The notes beneath the pieces were generated by a model that ran no database searches, was not told the DNA's origin, and worked only from the letters and a program-made list of their open reading frames with translations. 64,000 nt of DNA from Phycisphaeraceae bacterium (GTDB lineage: Bacteria; Planctomycetota; Phycisphaerae; Phycisphaerales; UBA1924): contig JAHBWV010000001.1 of NCBI GenBank assembly GCA_019636845.1, positions 2,170,001 through 2,234,000 of the forward strand. Reading direction: 5' to 3'. Made by a program: the position numbers and the translations under genes. Positions 28,115 to 37,012 of this stretch are shown here, one piece after another (position 1 is the first letter of the stretch; each line of letters opens with the position of its first letter).

Positions 28115-29980
28115 ATGCTCAACGGGACGAGCCGCACCAACTCGCGTCACAATCGCACGACCAGGCATCTGGTTGCTGCCATCGCTCTGCTCCTCTCCAT
28201 GCTGAGCATCCACCTGACCCACGCCCAGCCGGCCTCCACCCCGGAAGTATCGCCGACCGCGATCCCCGCGAGCAGGCAGGCAAAGAATGTCGCGATCATC
28301 ACCATCAAGGGTGAGATTCGCTCAGGCATCACCGCTGAGAGTTTCAAGAGGCGACTGGCAGAAGCAGAGGCATCCGGAGCCGATGCCCTCGTTGTCGAAC
28401 TCGACACCCCCGGAGGCGAGGTCGGCACCGTTCTTGAGATCTGCGACGCTATCAAGGCCTCCAGCATTCCAAACACCGTCGCATGGGTGCGCCCCAACGC
28501 CTACTCCGGCGGCGCAATCATTGCTCTCGCCTGCCGAACGATGGTTGCCACCGACCCCGCGACACTCGGCGATGCGCTGCCCATCGCGATCAACGCCCTC
28601 GGCATGCTCAACCAGCTTCCCGAGCACGAACGCCAGAAAATACTCTCACCTCTCATGGCCGAAGTCGTCGATTCCGCGCGTCGGAACGGCTACGACGAGT
28701 ACCTCGTGCAGGGAATCGTCAGCCGCGGCGTCGAACTCTGGCTGGTCGAAGACACACAGACCGGAGCCCGCTTCTGCATCGACCGCGCCGAGTACGCGAT
28801 CCTGTTCGACAACACCCCTCCAACTTCACGCCCGAGACTCGTCTCCGCCCAGGCGACGGGGAACCCCCAGAAGATGCCATCGTTCCCAGGTCCGACGCCC
28901 CAGTCGCCGACCGGCACGCCCGATGCCGCGCCCTCCGCTCCACAGCCAGGACCCGCATCCGGCCTCGCTTCTCCCGACACGAGCTACCGCCCCGCCTCGC
29001 CCTCGCTCGCCTCGATCGCGAAGGAGGTCTCAAACCCTCAGACCCTCGGCTCGCAACGCCCGCTCTTCAGCGAGTCCGACCGAGGCCGATACACGCTCAT
29101 CGAGTACGTCTCCGACGGTGCCGGCCCCGTCGTCATGAAGCACAGCGACCTGGTCCACCTCGGCTTTGTCGATCAGACCATCAAGACCGACTCGCAACTC
29201 AAGGCCTACTTCGGAGCCACGAACGTCGAGCGTCTCAACGCCACATGGTCCGAGGGGATCGTCTTCTGGATGACCAACCCCTTCGTGCGGGGCTTCCTCA
29301 TCGTCGTCTTCCTCGTCTCACTCTTCATCGAACTGACACACCCCGGCGTCGCCCTCCCAGGCGCAATCGCGGCGGTCGCGCTCGTCTGCCTCGTCGGCCC
29401 CCCGCTCATGATCGGCATGGCTAACTGGTGGGAAGTCGCCGCCATCATCGTCGGCATAGGACTCGTCGCGATCGAGATCTTTGTTCTGCCCGGCTTCACG
29501 GTCTTCGGTGTGATAGGCCTCATCTGCCTCTTCGGCGGGCTCGTCGGCACATTCGTGAGGCAAGAGCCGGGACACCTCTTCCCCGACTCGCCCGGAGCGC
29601 GTGACGATCTGCTCTACGGCGTTGCGACAATCCTCCTCTCATCCCTCTCCGCCGTCGTCGCGATGTACTTCATCGGGAAGCACTTCGGCTCCCTCCCGAT
29701 CGTCTCGAAACTCGTCCTCAGCAACACCAGCGACACCGACGAACTGATCCTCGCCATGGATCCGACCGATGGCGTCGGCATTCGCATCGGACAGACGGGT
29801 CGCACGCTCACACCGCTCCGCCCGGCAGGACGCGCCATGATCGGCGACCGCGTTGTCGATGTGGTCTCCGATCTCGGATTCCTCGAATCAGGAGCCCAGG
29901 TCCGGGTCGTCGAAGCGACGCCATTCCGCATCGCTGTCGCGCCGGACGATGCGTCCCAGGGAGAAGGCAAAATCGTATGA
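28115..29980 (+). CDS. NfeD-family membrane-bound ClpP-class serine protease (long form)
   Basis: 621 residues. A signal peptide (~1-38) precedes a ClpP-like domain (~55-240) with VVELDTPGGEVGTVLEI and NAYSGGAIIALAC; Ser131 in AYSGGA fits the nucleophile and Lys175 in ERQKI is a candidate base. A Pro/Ser-rich linker (~255-300) and a second hydrophilic region follow. Four or so membrane segments (~390-520) then lead to an OB-like NfeD domain at the C-terminus (VGIRIGQTGRTLTPLRPAG). Long NfeD proteins cleave membrane-associated partners such as stomatins. It overlaps the short NfeD gene by four bases. No stomatin gene follows here. Confidence 0.87.
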   Translation: MLNGTSRTNSRHNRTTRHLVAAIALLLSMLSIHLTHAQPASTPEVSPTAIPASRQAKNVAIITIKGEIRSGITAESFKRRLAEAEASGADALVVELDTPGGEVGTVLEICDAIKASSIPNTVAWVRPNAYSGGAIIALACRTMVATDPATLGDALPIAINALGMLNQLPEHERQKILSPLMAEVVDSARRNGYDEYLVQGIVSRGVELWLVEDTQTGARFCIDRAEYAILFDNTPPTSRPRLVSAQATGNPQKMPSFPGPTPQSPTGTPDAAPSAPQPGPASGLASPDTSYRPASPSLASIAKEVSNPQTLGSQRPLFSESDRGRYTLIEYVSDGAGPVVMKHSDLVHLGFVDQTIKTDSQLKAYFGATNVERLNATWSEGIVFWMTNPFVRGFLIVVFLVSLFIELTHPGVALPGAIAAVALVCLVGPPLMIGMANWWEVAAIIVGIGLVAIEIFVLPGFTVFGVIGLICLFGGLVGTFVRQEPGHLFPDSPGARDDLLYGVATILLSSLSAVVAMYFIGKHFGSLPIVSKLVLSNTSDTDELILAMDPTDGVGIRIGQTGRTLTPLRPAGRAMIGDRVVDVVSDLGFLESGAQVRVVEATPFRIAVAPDDASQGEGKIV

Positions 29981-30477
29981 ACGAAGCGTTGCTCATCTGG
30001 GGCATTGTGTTGCTCGTCGTTGCCGCGTTCCTCCTCGTGCTCGAGGTCTTCATCCCCTCCGCGGGTGTCATCGCCGTCACTTCAGCCGTCGTCGCCGTCG
30101 CGGGCATCGTCTGCCTCTTCCGCTACGACGCGACCTGGGGACTCATCGGCTCCCTCGCCGTGCTCGTCGTCGGCCCCATCCTCGGAGGGTTTATGCTCAA
30201 GATCTGGCCGAACACCCCCATCGGCAGGCGGCTCATCGGCTCCCCTTCCGAAGAGGACATCGCGCAGGCCCACGAGACTCAGAAACTCGAACAGGCCGAA
30301 CGCCTCGCCATGATCGGCATGGAAGGGCAAGCCGTCACCGATCTCCGCCCTGTTGGCATGGCAAAGATCGGCGAACGACGCCTCGATGTCCTCGCCGAGA
30401 GCGGCTGGATCAAAGCCGGTTCAGCCGTCCGCGTCACACACGCCGACGGTTCACAGATCAAAGTGCGTCAGGTCTGA
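29977..30477 (+). CDS. NfeD-like membrane protein (short form)
   Basis: 166 residues. It begins with closely spaced hydrophobic segments (LLIWGIVLLVVAAFLLVLEV, then VIAVTSAVVAVAGIVCLF and IGSLAVLVVGPILGGFML), followed by a Glu-rich stretch and a C-terminal OB-like domain (GMEGQAVTDLRPVGMAKIG...ADGSQIKVRQV). The start overlaps the stop of the long NfeD gene (ATGA), so the two are co-translated and probably form a complex. Short NfeD proteins lack the protease domain. The 195 bases to tRNA-Phe hold nothing clear. Confidence 0.85.
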   Translation: MNEALLIWGIVLLVVAAFLLVLEVFIPSAGVIAVTSAVVAVAGIVCLFRYDATWGLIGSLAVLVVGPILGGFMLKIWPNTPIGRRLIGSPSEEDIAQAHETQKLEQAERLAMIGMEGQAVTDLRPVGMAKIGERRLDVLAESGWIKAGSAVRVTHADGSQIKVRQV

Positions 30478-30672
30478 GCACCCACTCCTCACGCGGCCAC
30501 CTCGCACCTGACGCTAGCGGCGCAGAATCCGGCGCACCTGAGGCGCAAAACGCGGCGCAGCACCCATCGGCTCCGAATCGCAAGGAATCGAAGAAACGCC
30601 CGGAAGTCTCGGTCGCGAGTGGGTTTGCGCGTGATCGTGCGAGTGATCGCGACACGCTGCAAAGTGAACCAA

Positions 30673-30745
30673 TGGGCAGAGCCGGACTTGAACCGGCGAC
30701 CCCCGCATTTTCAGTGCGGTGCTCTACCAACTGAGCTATCTGCCC
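30673..30745 (-). tRNA. tRNA-Phe (GAA)
   Basis: 73 bases forming a full cloverleaf: acceptor GGGCAGA/TCTGCCC with discriminator A, D-arm GCTC/GAGC, anticodon stem CCGCA/TGCGG with loop CTGAAAA (anticodon GAA), T-arm GCCGG/CCGGC with TTCAAGT. CCA is not encoded. A promoter is placed at 30782-30809. Confidence 0.97.
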
Positions 30746-30781
30746 GCCGCGCACGCCCGAGGACGTCGCTTGCAGGACCCA

Positions 30782-30809
30782 ACGATACCACGCCCCCGCC
30801 CCCCGTCAA
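30782..30809 (-). promoter_or_regulatory. Sigma70-type promoter of tRNA-Phe
   Basis: On the minus strand, TTGACG (30804-30809) and TATCGT (30782-30787) are separated by 16 bases, 36 bases upstream of the tRNA 5' end. The position and match resemble the tRNA-Asp promoter at 45.2 kb. Confidence 0.6.
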
Positions 30810-30864
30810 GGCGATTCGGACAGCTCCCCATCTGATTGCGCCCCGTCGATACGATCTATGGCAC

Positions 30865-31731
30865 ATGCACCGGAACGAACCGACACTCTCGGACCTGACC
30901 TCACACACGGGGGAGACCCGAGAAAGGGCCAAAGCCCACCCGGATGATCCATTGCTCGCCGTCGAAGATCTTGTCGTCGAATTCCCGGCCAGGGGCACCG
31001 GGCGTCAAGCCCATCGTGCCATCGATGGGGTCTCCTTCCAACTCGACAGAGCCGAATCACTCGGCGTTGTCGGAGAATCGGGCTCTGGGAAGACGACGCT
31101 CGGCCGTGCGGCACTCGGTCTCATCCCCGCGACCCGCGGGCGTATACGCCTCTGCGGGCACGACATCAGCAAGGCCCCTGCATCGCGGCTTCGCCACCTG
31201 CGCCGCTCAGCCCAGACCGTGTTCCAAGACCCCGGGGGCTCTCTCAACCCGCGCATGACCGTGGCCGCCTGCGTCGCCGAACCACTCGAAATCCATCGCG
31301 TCGGATCCCGGGCCGAACGCCGAACCCGCGCGCTCACGCTCCTCGAACGCTGCGGCATGCCCGCAGACGCCGCGGTGAGGTACCCCCATGAACTGAGCGG
31401 CGGCCAGCGACAGCGTGTCGCGATCGCGCGGGCGATCGCGCTCGAACCCTCGCTGATCGTCTGCGACGAACCGACGAGCGCACTGGATGTCTCGGTCCAA
31501 GCGCAGATCCTGAATCTCCTGATGGACCTGCAACGCGAGCGCGGGCTCGCATACCTCTTCATCAGCCATGACATCGAAGTCGTCGCTCACCTCTGCACGC
31601 GCATCGCCGTCATGCGCGAGGGACGCATCATCGAGTCCGGCCCGACCGACAACGTGCTGAACTCCCCTACCGACCCCTATACCCGCGAACTCCTGAGCGC
31701 GGTCCCGTCGCGCGACTTCGTGAGTACATAA
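30865..31731 (+). CDS. Oligopeptide/dipeptide-type ABC transporter ATP-binding protein
   Basis: The frame opens at 30619, across the tRNA; ATG 30865 gives 288 residues. All ATPase motifs are intact: Walker A GESGSGKTT, Q-loop VFQDPGGSLNPRM, signature LSGGQRQRVAIARA, Walker B LIVCDEPTSALD and FISHD. The C-terminal SPTDPYTRELLSAVP is the OppF/DppF family tail. The protein would power import of peptides or related solutes. No permease or binding-protein gene is adjacent, so its partners must be encoded elsewhere. No clear ribosome binding site is seen. Confidence 0.88.
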   Translation: MHRNEPTLSDLTSHTGETRERAKAHPDDPLLAVEDLVVEFPARGTGRQAHRAIDGVSFQLDRAESLGVVGESGSGKTTLGRAALGLIPATRGRIRLCGHDISKAPASRLRHLRRSAQTVFQDPGGSLNPRMTVAACVAEPLEIHRVGSRAERRTRALTLLERCGMPADAAVRYPHELSGGQRQRVAIARAIALEPSLIVCDEPTSALDVSVQAQILNLLMDLQRERGLAYLFISHDIEVVAHLCTRIAVMREGRIIESGPTDNVLNSPTDPYTRELLSAVPSRDFVST

Positions 31732-31770
31732 CTCTTTGGCGACTTTGGGCGGCCTGCCCTCCCCACCTCC

Positions 31771-33624
31771 TCACATGGTCTCGCCCCATATCGCGAGGTT
31801 CGCCATCGGCCATGCCAGCGACCACAACTCGGTCGGCCGTTCCGCGACCGTCAAGATCGCGGCATCAGTGAAGATCTCGCGCAGGAACGCCGACCGCCTG
31901 ATCGACTCCGACTGATCCGAGACCCACGCCTGAAAGGGCAGCGGAAAACTCGCCTTCTTTCGTTCGACGATCTCCGGTGGCAGGGCGTCCGCGAAGGCCT
32001 CTCGCAGGGCGATCTTGGTTCGGGTCAACGGGCTAACGCCGGTCGCAGTTCGCGTCTCTGTGAACTTGCGAGCCATCGGAAGCGACCACGCGTGGGCGCG
32101 GACGACAACGTCGGCGAGGGGCGTCCGACCCTCGACAGACTCGAGCATCGTCGCGGAGTCCAGACGCTGGAGCAGGCCAACGAGATTGATGCGCTGCTGA
32201 AATCGTATGTGTCGCTCGAGGGGGTCGAGAGTGCGGCCGCGGGACTCGGCATCGCTGGCGGCTTCGTCGCTCACGGCGACGAACTCGGACCTGTAAGACG
32301 CGACGAGCTCCTCATCTCGCTCCGCGCTCGACCACCAGCCGGGGTTCAGCAGACTCGGCTTGGCCTTTAGCGTGATCCAGGCGGCGGCGTTGAGTTGGAA
32401 CACGCCCGGATCAAGGTCTCCCTCCTCGACGTGGAAGAGGGCCATCGAGAGCGGTGTGTCATAGCCCGCGAAGAACTCGTCGGCACCCTCACCGCTCAGC
32501 GCGACGACGTGGCCGTCGGCGCGGAGCGTTCGGGCCACCTCGTTGATGGCCACCTCGTTGGGTGTTCCCATGGGCATGCGCATGCGCGCGACCATCGCGG
32601 GCCATCGCTCCTTGAACATCCGGCGTGTCACCGGGGCCTCGGTGTGGACGACGCCGAGCCGGGAGGCGACGAGCCGCGCGAAAGCGAAGTCCTCGGAGCC
32701 GCAGGCACCCTCGTCCTCCGGCGCGCCGGAGCAGTACGTTCGCAGCACGCCGACGTCCCAGCGCGCGGCCGAAACGACGATAGAGCTGTCCAGGCCACCG
32801 GAGAGCAGGGCACAAGTCGGAACGTCTGCCCGAAGATGGACGCGTACGCTCTCGCGGATGACGCGTTCGGTCGCGTCGGTTTCGCGATCGGCGTTTGCGC
32901 TCCAGCGACTCGTGTCGATCGCGGCGTGTGCAGCTGGGAGGGAGGCGGTTCGAAGGTCGAAGGTCAGCACCTGGCCGGGGCGGACGACGCGGATGCCCTC
33001 GTAGAGGGTTCGCGGTCCGAGCGTGGTTCGGATCGTCGTGAGATAGGCGCTCACGGTGACAGGATCGGGCACGGCGCGGACGCCGGGGTGAGCGAGGATG
33101 GCACCGATCTCGCTTGCAAATACGAGCTCGGAGATGCCAGCGACCGAGAGCATCGTGTAGTACAGCGGCTTGATCCCGATCGGGTCGCGGGCGAGAGTCA
33201 GAGCCCCTGCGCGCGGGTCGTACCACGCGAATGCAAACATGCCTCGGACCCGAGCAGCTGCGACAGCCGGCCCCCACTGCTCGCAGCATCGCCCGAGCGT
33301 CTCGGTGTCGCATGAGGTCGCGAACGCGACGCCTTCGCGAGAGAGATCCCCACGCAGCTCGGCATCGTTATAGATCTCGCCGTTGTAGACGAGCCAGCCG
33401 GATTCCGAGCCACCGCGATCGGCGAAGGACATCGGCTGGTGCCCTGCGGGCGTGGGATCGATCACGCTCAGACGCCGATGGGCAAGGACCACACTGCCCA
33501 GACGAACCATTCCCGCATCGTCAGGGCCCCGATGGATCATCCTGTCGCGCATGGCCACAACCTGAGCATCGCTCAGTGTGACCGGGGCACCGGCTCCGCG
33601 CGCGATTCCGATGATGCCGCACAT
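31771..33624 (-). CDS. asnB: Asparagine synthase (glutamine-hydrolysing)
   Basis: 617 residues. The N-terminal glutaminase domain begins MCGIIGIARG with the nucleophile Cys2, followed by MIHRGPDDAG, HRRLSVID and WLVYNGEIYN. The synthetase domain has the PP-loop motif LLSGGLDSSIV (~270) and ALSGEGADEFFAGY. It forms asparagine from aspartate, ATP and glutamine nitrogen, or acts on a related acid in surface-glycan modification as some paralogues do. It is a single gene, convergent with the ABC ATPase and 71 bases from the downstream end of the sulfatase gene on the same strand. Confidence 0.9.
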   Translation of the reverse strand: MCGIIGIARGAGAPVTLSDAQVVAMRDRMIHRGPDDAGMVRLGSVVLAHRRLSVIDPTPAGHQPMSFADRGGSESGWLVYNGEIYNDAELRGDLSREGVAFATSCDTETLGRCCEQWGPAVAAARVRGMFAFAWYDPRAGALTLARDPIGIKPLYYTMLSVAGISELVFASEIGAILAHPGVRAVPDPVTVSAYLTTIRTTLGPRTLYEGIRVVRPGQVLTFDLRTASLPAAHAAIDTSRWSANADRETDATERVIRESVRVHLRADVPTCALLSGGLDSSIVVSAARWDVGVLRTYCSGAPEDEGACGSEDFAFARLVASRLGVVHTEAPVTRRMFKERWPAMVARMRMPMGTPNEVAINEVARTLRADGHVVALSGEGADEFFAGYDTPLSMALFHVEEGDLDPGVFQLNAAAWITLKAKPSLLNPGWWSSAERDEELVASYRSEFVAVSDEAASDAESRGRTLDPLERHIRFQQRINLVGLLQRLDSATMLESVEGRTPLADVVVRAHAWSLPMARKFTETRTATGVSPLTRTKIALREAFADALPPEIVERKKASFPLPFQAWVSDQSESIRRSAFLREIFTDAAILTVAERPTELWSLAWPMANLAIWGETM

Positions 33625-33695
33625 CGTGCAGGACTATCGGCGTGATGCGGCCTGTTTATCGAGGCAAGGAAACGAACTTAGACATTCGGGTGCGC

Positions 33696-35198
33696 TCAAT
33701 GCGCATTGCCGGTGCCGAACTCATCGTCGATAGGCAACACCGGCTCACCCTTCATGTTGGTCTGGATGACCTTGAACTGGTCAATGAGGAACAGCGGCTT
33801 CGCGGCGTCATGCGACAGCTCATCGATCCGTGCCTTCATCCGGCCGACAATGTCGGGATACTTCGAAGCGATGTTGTTCGTTTCGGATGGATCCTCGGCG
33901 AGGTTGTAGAGATCAACGCTCTGCGGGAGCGTGGTCCGCCAGATGAGTTTCCAGTTCCCCTGGCGGATCGCAGCCCGGAACGGCTCGATGTTGTAGATGA
34001 TCTCGTCGCGGGGTGAGGGGGCGTTGCGTGAGAGGGTTTCCCAGACGTTGAGGCCATCGAGGGGCTTGCTTCTGGTTGTAGGCGCGCCGGCGAGTGCCGC
34101 GAGCGTGGGGAATAGATCGACGGCGTGAATCATCCCATCCACGCGGCCCCTCTCGATCATTCCCGGCCAGTTCACGAAGGCGCAGACTCGGCTCCCGCCC
34201 TCAAAGAGCGTGCCCTTCCCCTCGCGGTACGGCCCGTTGTCGCACGGGAGGACGATCTTGCTCATGTCGGTCATGACGCCGCTGAACAAGGCGTTGCGGG
34301 TGCCGCCGTTGTCGCTGTGGAAGATGATGATGGTGCGCTCTCGCATACCGGCGCGTTCGAGCGCTCCAACGACGCGACCGATCTCGTCGTCGAGGCATGA
34401 GATCATGCCCGCGTAGATGCGCCGTGTCGGCTCTGCGATATCGGGGAATCGATCGATGTACTCCTGCGGGGCCTGGTAAGGCGTGTGGGGTGCGTTGAAG
34501 GTGAGGTAGAGGTAGAGCGGCACGGACTGGTCGTGGTTCTCGATGAGGCGGGCGGCGTCTTTGCCGATGAGCGTGGTGGTGTAACCCTCTTCGGCGACGG
34601 GTTCGTTATCGCGGAACCAGTCCCGCACGCCGTGCTCCTGGTGCGTGAAATAGTCGAGTTCGCCGATCATCGCACCGTACTGGTAGTCGAAGCCGCGCTG
34701 GCGGGGCCACCACTTCTTGTCGGCGTGTCCGAGGTGCCACTTGCCAATGATGGCGGTGGTGTAGCCGGCTCCCTTCAGGGCCTGGGGCATCAGCCACTCG
34801 TCGGTGTCAAGCCCGTAGGCGGAGACGGAGGGGATGACCGCGGTCTGAAGCCCGTAGCGATAGGGGTAGCGACCGGTCAGCATCGCGGCGCGCGTCGGCG
34901 TGCACATCGACTGGGTGTAGAACTGCGAGAGGACGGCACCCTCGGCGGCGAGTCGATCGATGTTCGGCGTCTTGATGTCGGCACACCCATTGAAGCCGAC
35001 GTCCTTCCAGCCCAGATCGTCGGCGACGATGTGGACGATGTGCGGGCGGGGAGCCGCCCGTGAGGTCTCGCCACCCGCGCTCGCCGTGGACTCGGCCAAA
35101 CCGGCCACCAACATGCCGACCAGGAACGCAAGCGCAAAGCCGAACGATGTGCGAGACGTACCGAGAAAAACAGACCTGATCATTCTGTGGGTCTCCAT
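33696..35198 (-). CDS. Exported sulfatase (arylsulfatase A-like)
   Basis: The frame opens at 35486, but ATG 35198 begins a signal peptide (LGTSRTSFGFALAFLVGMLVAG) and has GAGG about seven bases upstream, giving 500 residues. The metal site HIVADDLGWKDVGFNG and the formylglycine motif CTPTRAAMLTGR (Cys99) are intact. Later motifs include GKWHLGHADKKWWPRQRGFDY and IIFHSDNGGTRN. It removes sulfate esters from a substrate, probably a marine polysaccharide, in the periplasm or outside. Maturation needs a formylglycine-generating enzyme, not found in this window. Confidence 0.9.
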   Translation of the reverse strand: METHRMIRSVFLGTSRTSFGFALAFLVGMLVAGLAESTASAGGETSRAAPRPHIVHIVADDLGWKDVGFNGCADIKTPNIDRLAAEGAVLSQFYTQSMCTPTRAAMLTGRYPYRYGLQTAVIPSVSAYGLDTDEWLMPQALKGAGYTTAIIGKWHLGHADKKWWPRQRGFDYQYGAMIGELDYFTHQEHGVRDWFRDNEPVAEEGYTTTLIGKDAARLIENHDQSVPLYLYLTFNAPHTPYQAPQEYIDRFPDIAEPTRRIYAGMISCLDDEIGRVVGALERAGMRERTIIIFHSDNGGTRNALFSGVMTDMSKIVLPCDNGPYREGKGTLFEGGSRVCAFVNWPGMIERGRVDGMIHAVDLFPTLAALAGAPTTRSKPLDGLNVWETLSRNAPSPRDEIIYNIEPFRAAIRQGNWKLIWRTTLPQSVDLYNLAEDPSETNNIASKYPDIVGRMKARIDELSHDAAKPLFLIDQFKVIQTNMKGEPVLPIDDEFGTGNAH

Positions 35199-35527
35199 GA
35201 AAAACCTCAATTGTATGTGGGTGCCGACGTGCGCACAGCAATGCGGCGGGCGCGAGTCTGGGTTTGCTGGCCTTACCCTCGAAAGGAATTGCATGACACG
35301 CAGGCGAGCACCCGCTGACCCCGAGCACGCCGGCTCGATCTGATCGGAAGGGTTTCGATCGGGGCTTGCCCACTTCGGAGCGGGGGTGTGTTCGGTTCGG
35401 ATGGGTGCTAGAAACGGCTTGGACATGGTCCTAACGTTCCAGTCCCACGTCGAACGGTGCGTGTGCCTGCGTGCAACGCGTCGCATCGGCTCATTCGAAC
35501 AGACACTGAATCAAGCGAGACTCAAGC
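35199..35527. other. 329-base divergent intergenic region
   Basis: This lies between the sulfatase and rplS starts and should hold promoters for both. I see no convincing -35/-10 pair. A 16-residue frame at 35293-35343 (MTRRRAPADPEHAGSI) has AAAGGA five bases upstream of its ATG and could be a leader peptide, but it has no other support. Confidence 0.4.
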
Positions 35528-35959
35528 ATGCTTGGCGGCACCCAGAAGATCATCGAAGGACTGACGGCGGAGAGTCTGAAGAAGAACCTGCCGACCCTGA
35601 GCATCGGCGACACGGTCAGCGTTCACTGCCGCATCGTCGAGGGAGACAAGGAGCGCATCCAGGTGTTCCAGGGCGTGCTCATGGCACGCTCGGGCTCCAG
35701 CACCAATGAGATGATCACGGTCCGGCGGATCGTTGACGATCTCGGCGTTGAGCGTGTGTGGCCGCTGAATTCGCCGCTGATCGCGAAGATCGAGGTGATC
35801 CGTCACGGCGATGCGAGACGCTCCAAGCTCTACTACCTGCGTGACCGTGTCGGCAAGAGCCGTCGCCTGCGTGATCGTCGGCGCGGCATCAAGCACACCG
35901 AGGGCGTAATCGGTTACAAGCCGCCGGTGGCAGAGGCACCGGCAACGACCGAGGCGTGA
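35528..35959 (+). CDS. rplS: 50S ribosomal protein L19
   Basis: 143 residues. The core (~20-115) shows the bL19 features: IGDTVSVHCRIVEGDKERIQVFQG, VLMARSGSSTNEMITVRRI, GVERVWPLNSPLIAKIEVI and KLYYLRDRVGKSRRLRDRR. The C-terminal ~20 residues are an Ala/Pro/Glu extension beyond the usual ~115. L19 lies at the 30S-50S interface. The usual neighbours rpsP and trmD are absent; the gene is alone and followed by a strong terminator. The ribosome binding site is weak. Confidence 0.95.
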   Translation: MLGGTQKIIEGLTAESLKKNLPTLSIGDTVSVHCRIVEGDKERIQVFQGVLMARSGSSTNEMITVRRIVDDLGVERVWPLNSPLIAKIEVIRHGDARRSKLYYLRDRVGKSRRLRDRRRGIKHTEGVIGYKPPVAEAPATTEA

Positions 35960-36001
35960 TCCGCGCAATCGTGTGATCGAATCGGTAGAGCATGAAACCA
36001 G

Positions 36002-36031
36002 AACAGGCCCGGCGCGAGCGTCGGGCCTGTT
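36002..36031 (+). terminator. Rho-independent terminator after rplS
   Basis: Ten-base perfect stem AACAGGCCCG / CGGGCCTGTT, ten-base loop, then TCATT. It lies 42 bases beyond the rplS stop and between convergent rplS and accD, so it may serve both directions. Confidence 0.8.
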
Positions 36032-36085
36032 TCATTCTCCGGGGACTCGGTCCTCATCACACGGCGTACCGATTCGACCACGGGC

Positions 36086-36928
36086 TTACTTGCCGCTGTA
36101 GTCGATGATCCGCGCGACCTCGCTCCGCAGTTCGGCTCGAGCGACCACACGATCAACAAGCCCGCTCTTGAGGAGGAACTCCGATCGCTGGAAGCCGTCC
36201 GGAAGCTCCTGCCGGATCGTCTGCTGGATGACGCGCGGGCCCGCGAAACCGATAAGCGCACCGGGTTCGGCGAGGATCACATCGCCGAGCATGGCAAACG
36301 ACGCCGTGACCCCGCCGGTCGTCGGATCGGTGAGAACGCTGATGAAAAGCCCGCCGGCGTTGTCGTGGCGAGCAAGAGCCGCGCTCGTCTTTGCCATCTG
36401 CATGAGCGATAGCCCAGACTCCTGCATACGAGCACCACCGGAACAACTCACGATGATGAGCGGAAGGTTCCGCTCCGTCGCGGTCTCGATCGTTCGCGTG
36501 ATGGTCTCGCCCACGACGCTGCCCATCGAGCCCATCATGAACGTGAGATCGAGGCAGCAGACCATCGCTTCGCGGCCCTTGATGAAGCCGGATCCGGCCT
36601 GAACAGCGTCCACTTGCCCGGTCTTCTCCTGCTCGATGCGAAGGCGATCGGCATAGGTCTTCAGATCGCGGAAACCGAGCGGATCGGTCGGCTCAAGGCC
36701 TCGGAACATGGGCTGGAACGACCCGGGATCCGTCAACTGACGGATACGCTCAACCGCGCCGATGCGGAAGTGATGGTTGCACTCCGGGCAGACGTGCAGG
36801 TTGGCCTCCATCTGGCGGCGATAGATCATGCGGCTGCATCCCGGGCAACGGAGCCAGAGCCCCTCGGGAATCGCCGACCGCTTCGGTGTCTTGATCTCGT
36901 TCCACGTTCTGGATGCCGCTCGTGTCAT
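36086..36928 (-). CDS. accD: Acetyl-CoA carboxylase carboxyltransferase subunit beta
   Basis: The frame opens at 36988; ATG 36928 gives 280 residues and the standard opening TRTW-like segment followed by the KTPKR motif and the four-Cys zinc site (Cys28, 31, 47, 50 in LRCPGC...HVCPEC). The crotonase-fold part includes PLIIVSCSGGARMQESGLSLMQMAKT and SVLTDPTTGGVTASFAMLGD, as in all AccD. With AccA it transfers the carboxyl group from biotin to acetyl-CoA, the first step of fatty-acid synthesis. No accA or folC is adjacent. Confidence 0.95.
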   Translation of the reverse strand: MTRAASRTWNEIKTPKRSAIPEGLWLRCPGCSRMIYRRQMEANLHVCPECNHHFRIGAVERIRQLTDPGSFQPMFRGLEPTDPLGFRDLKTYADRLRIEQEKTGQVDAVQAGSGFIKGREAMVCCLDLTFMMGSMGSVVGETITRTIETATERNLPLIIVSCSGGARMQESGLSLMQMAKTSAALARHDNAGGLFISVLTDPTTGGVTASFAMLGDVILAEPGALIGFAGPRVIQQTIRQELPDGFQRSEFLLKSGLVDRVVARAELRSEVARIIDYSGK

Positions 36929-37012
36929 CGTTCCGCTCTTTCCCTGCTTCTCAGCCCTGGCCGCCCCTCGGGACACACCAGGGACCATCCCTGCTCACTC
37001 ATAAACATCGAC

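Noticed and set aside
35293..35343. 16-residue leader peptide frame before rplS
   Set aside because: It has a fair ribosome binding site, but no linked hairpin or regulatory codon pattern, so I do not call it a gene.
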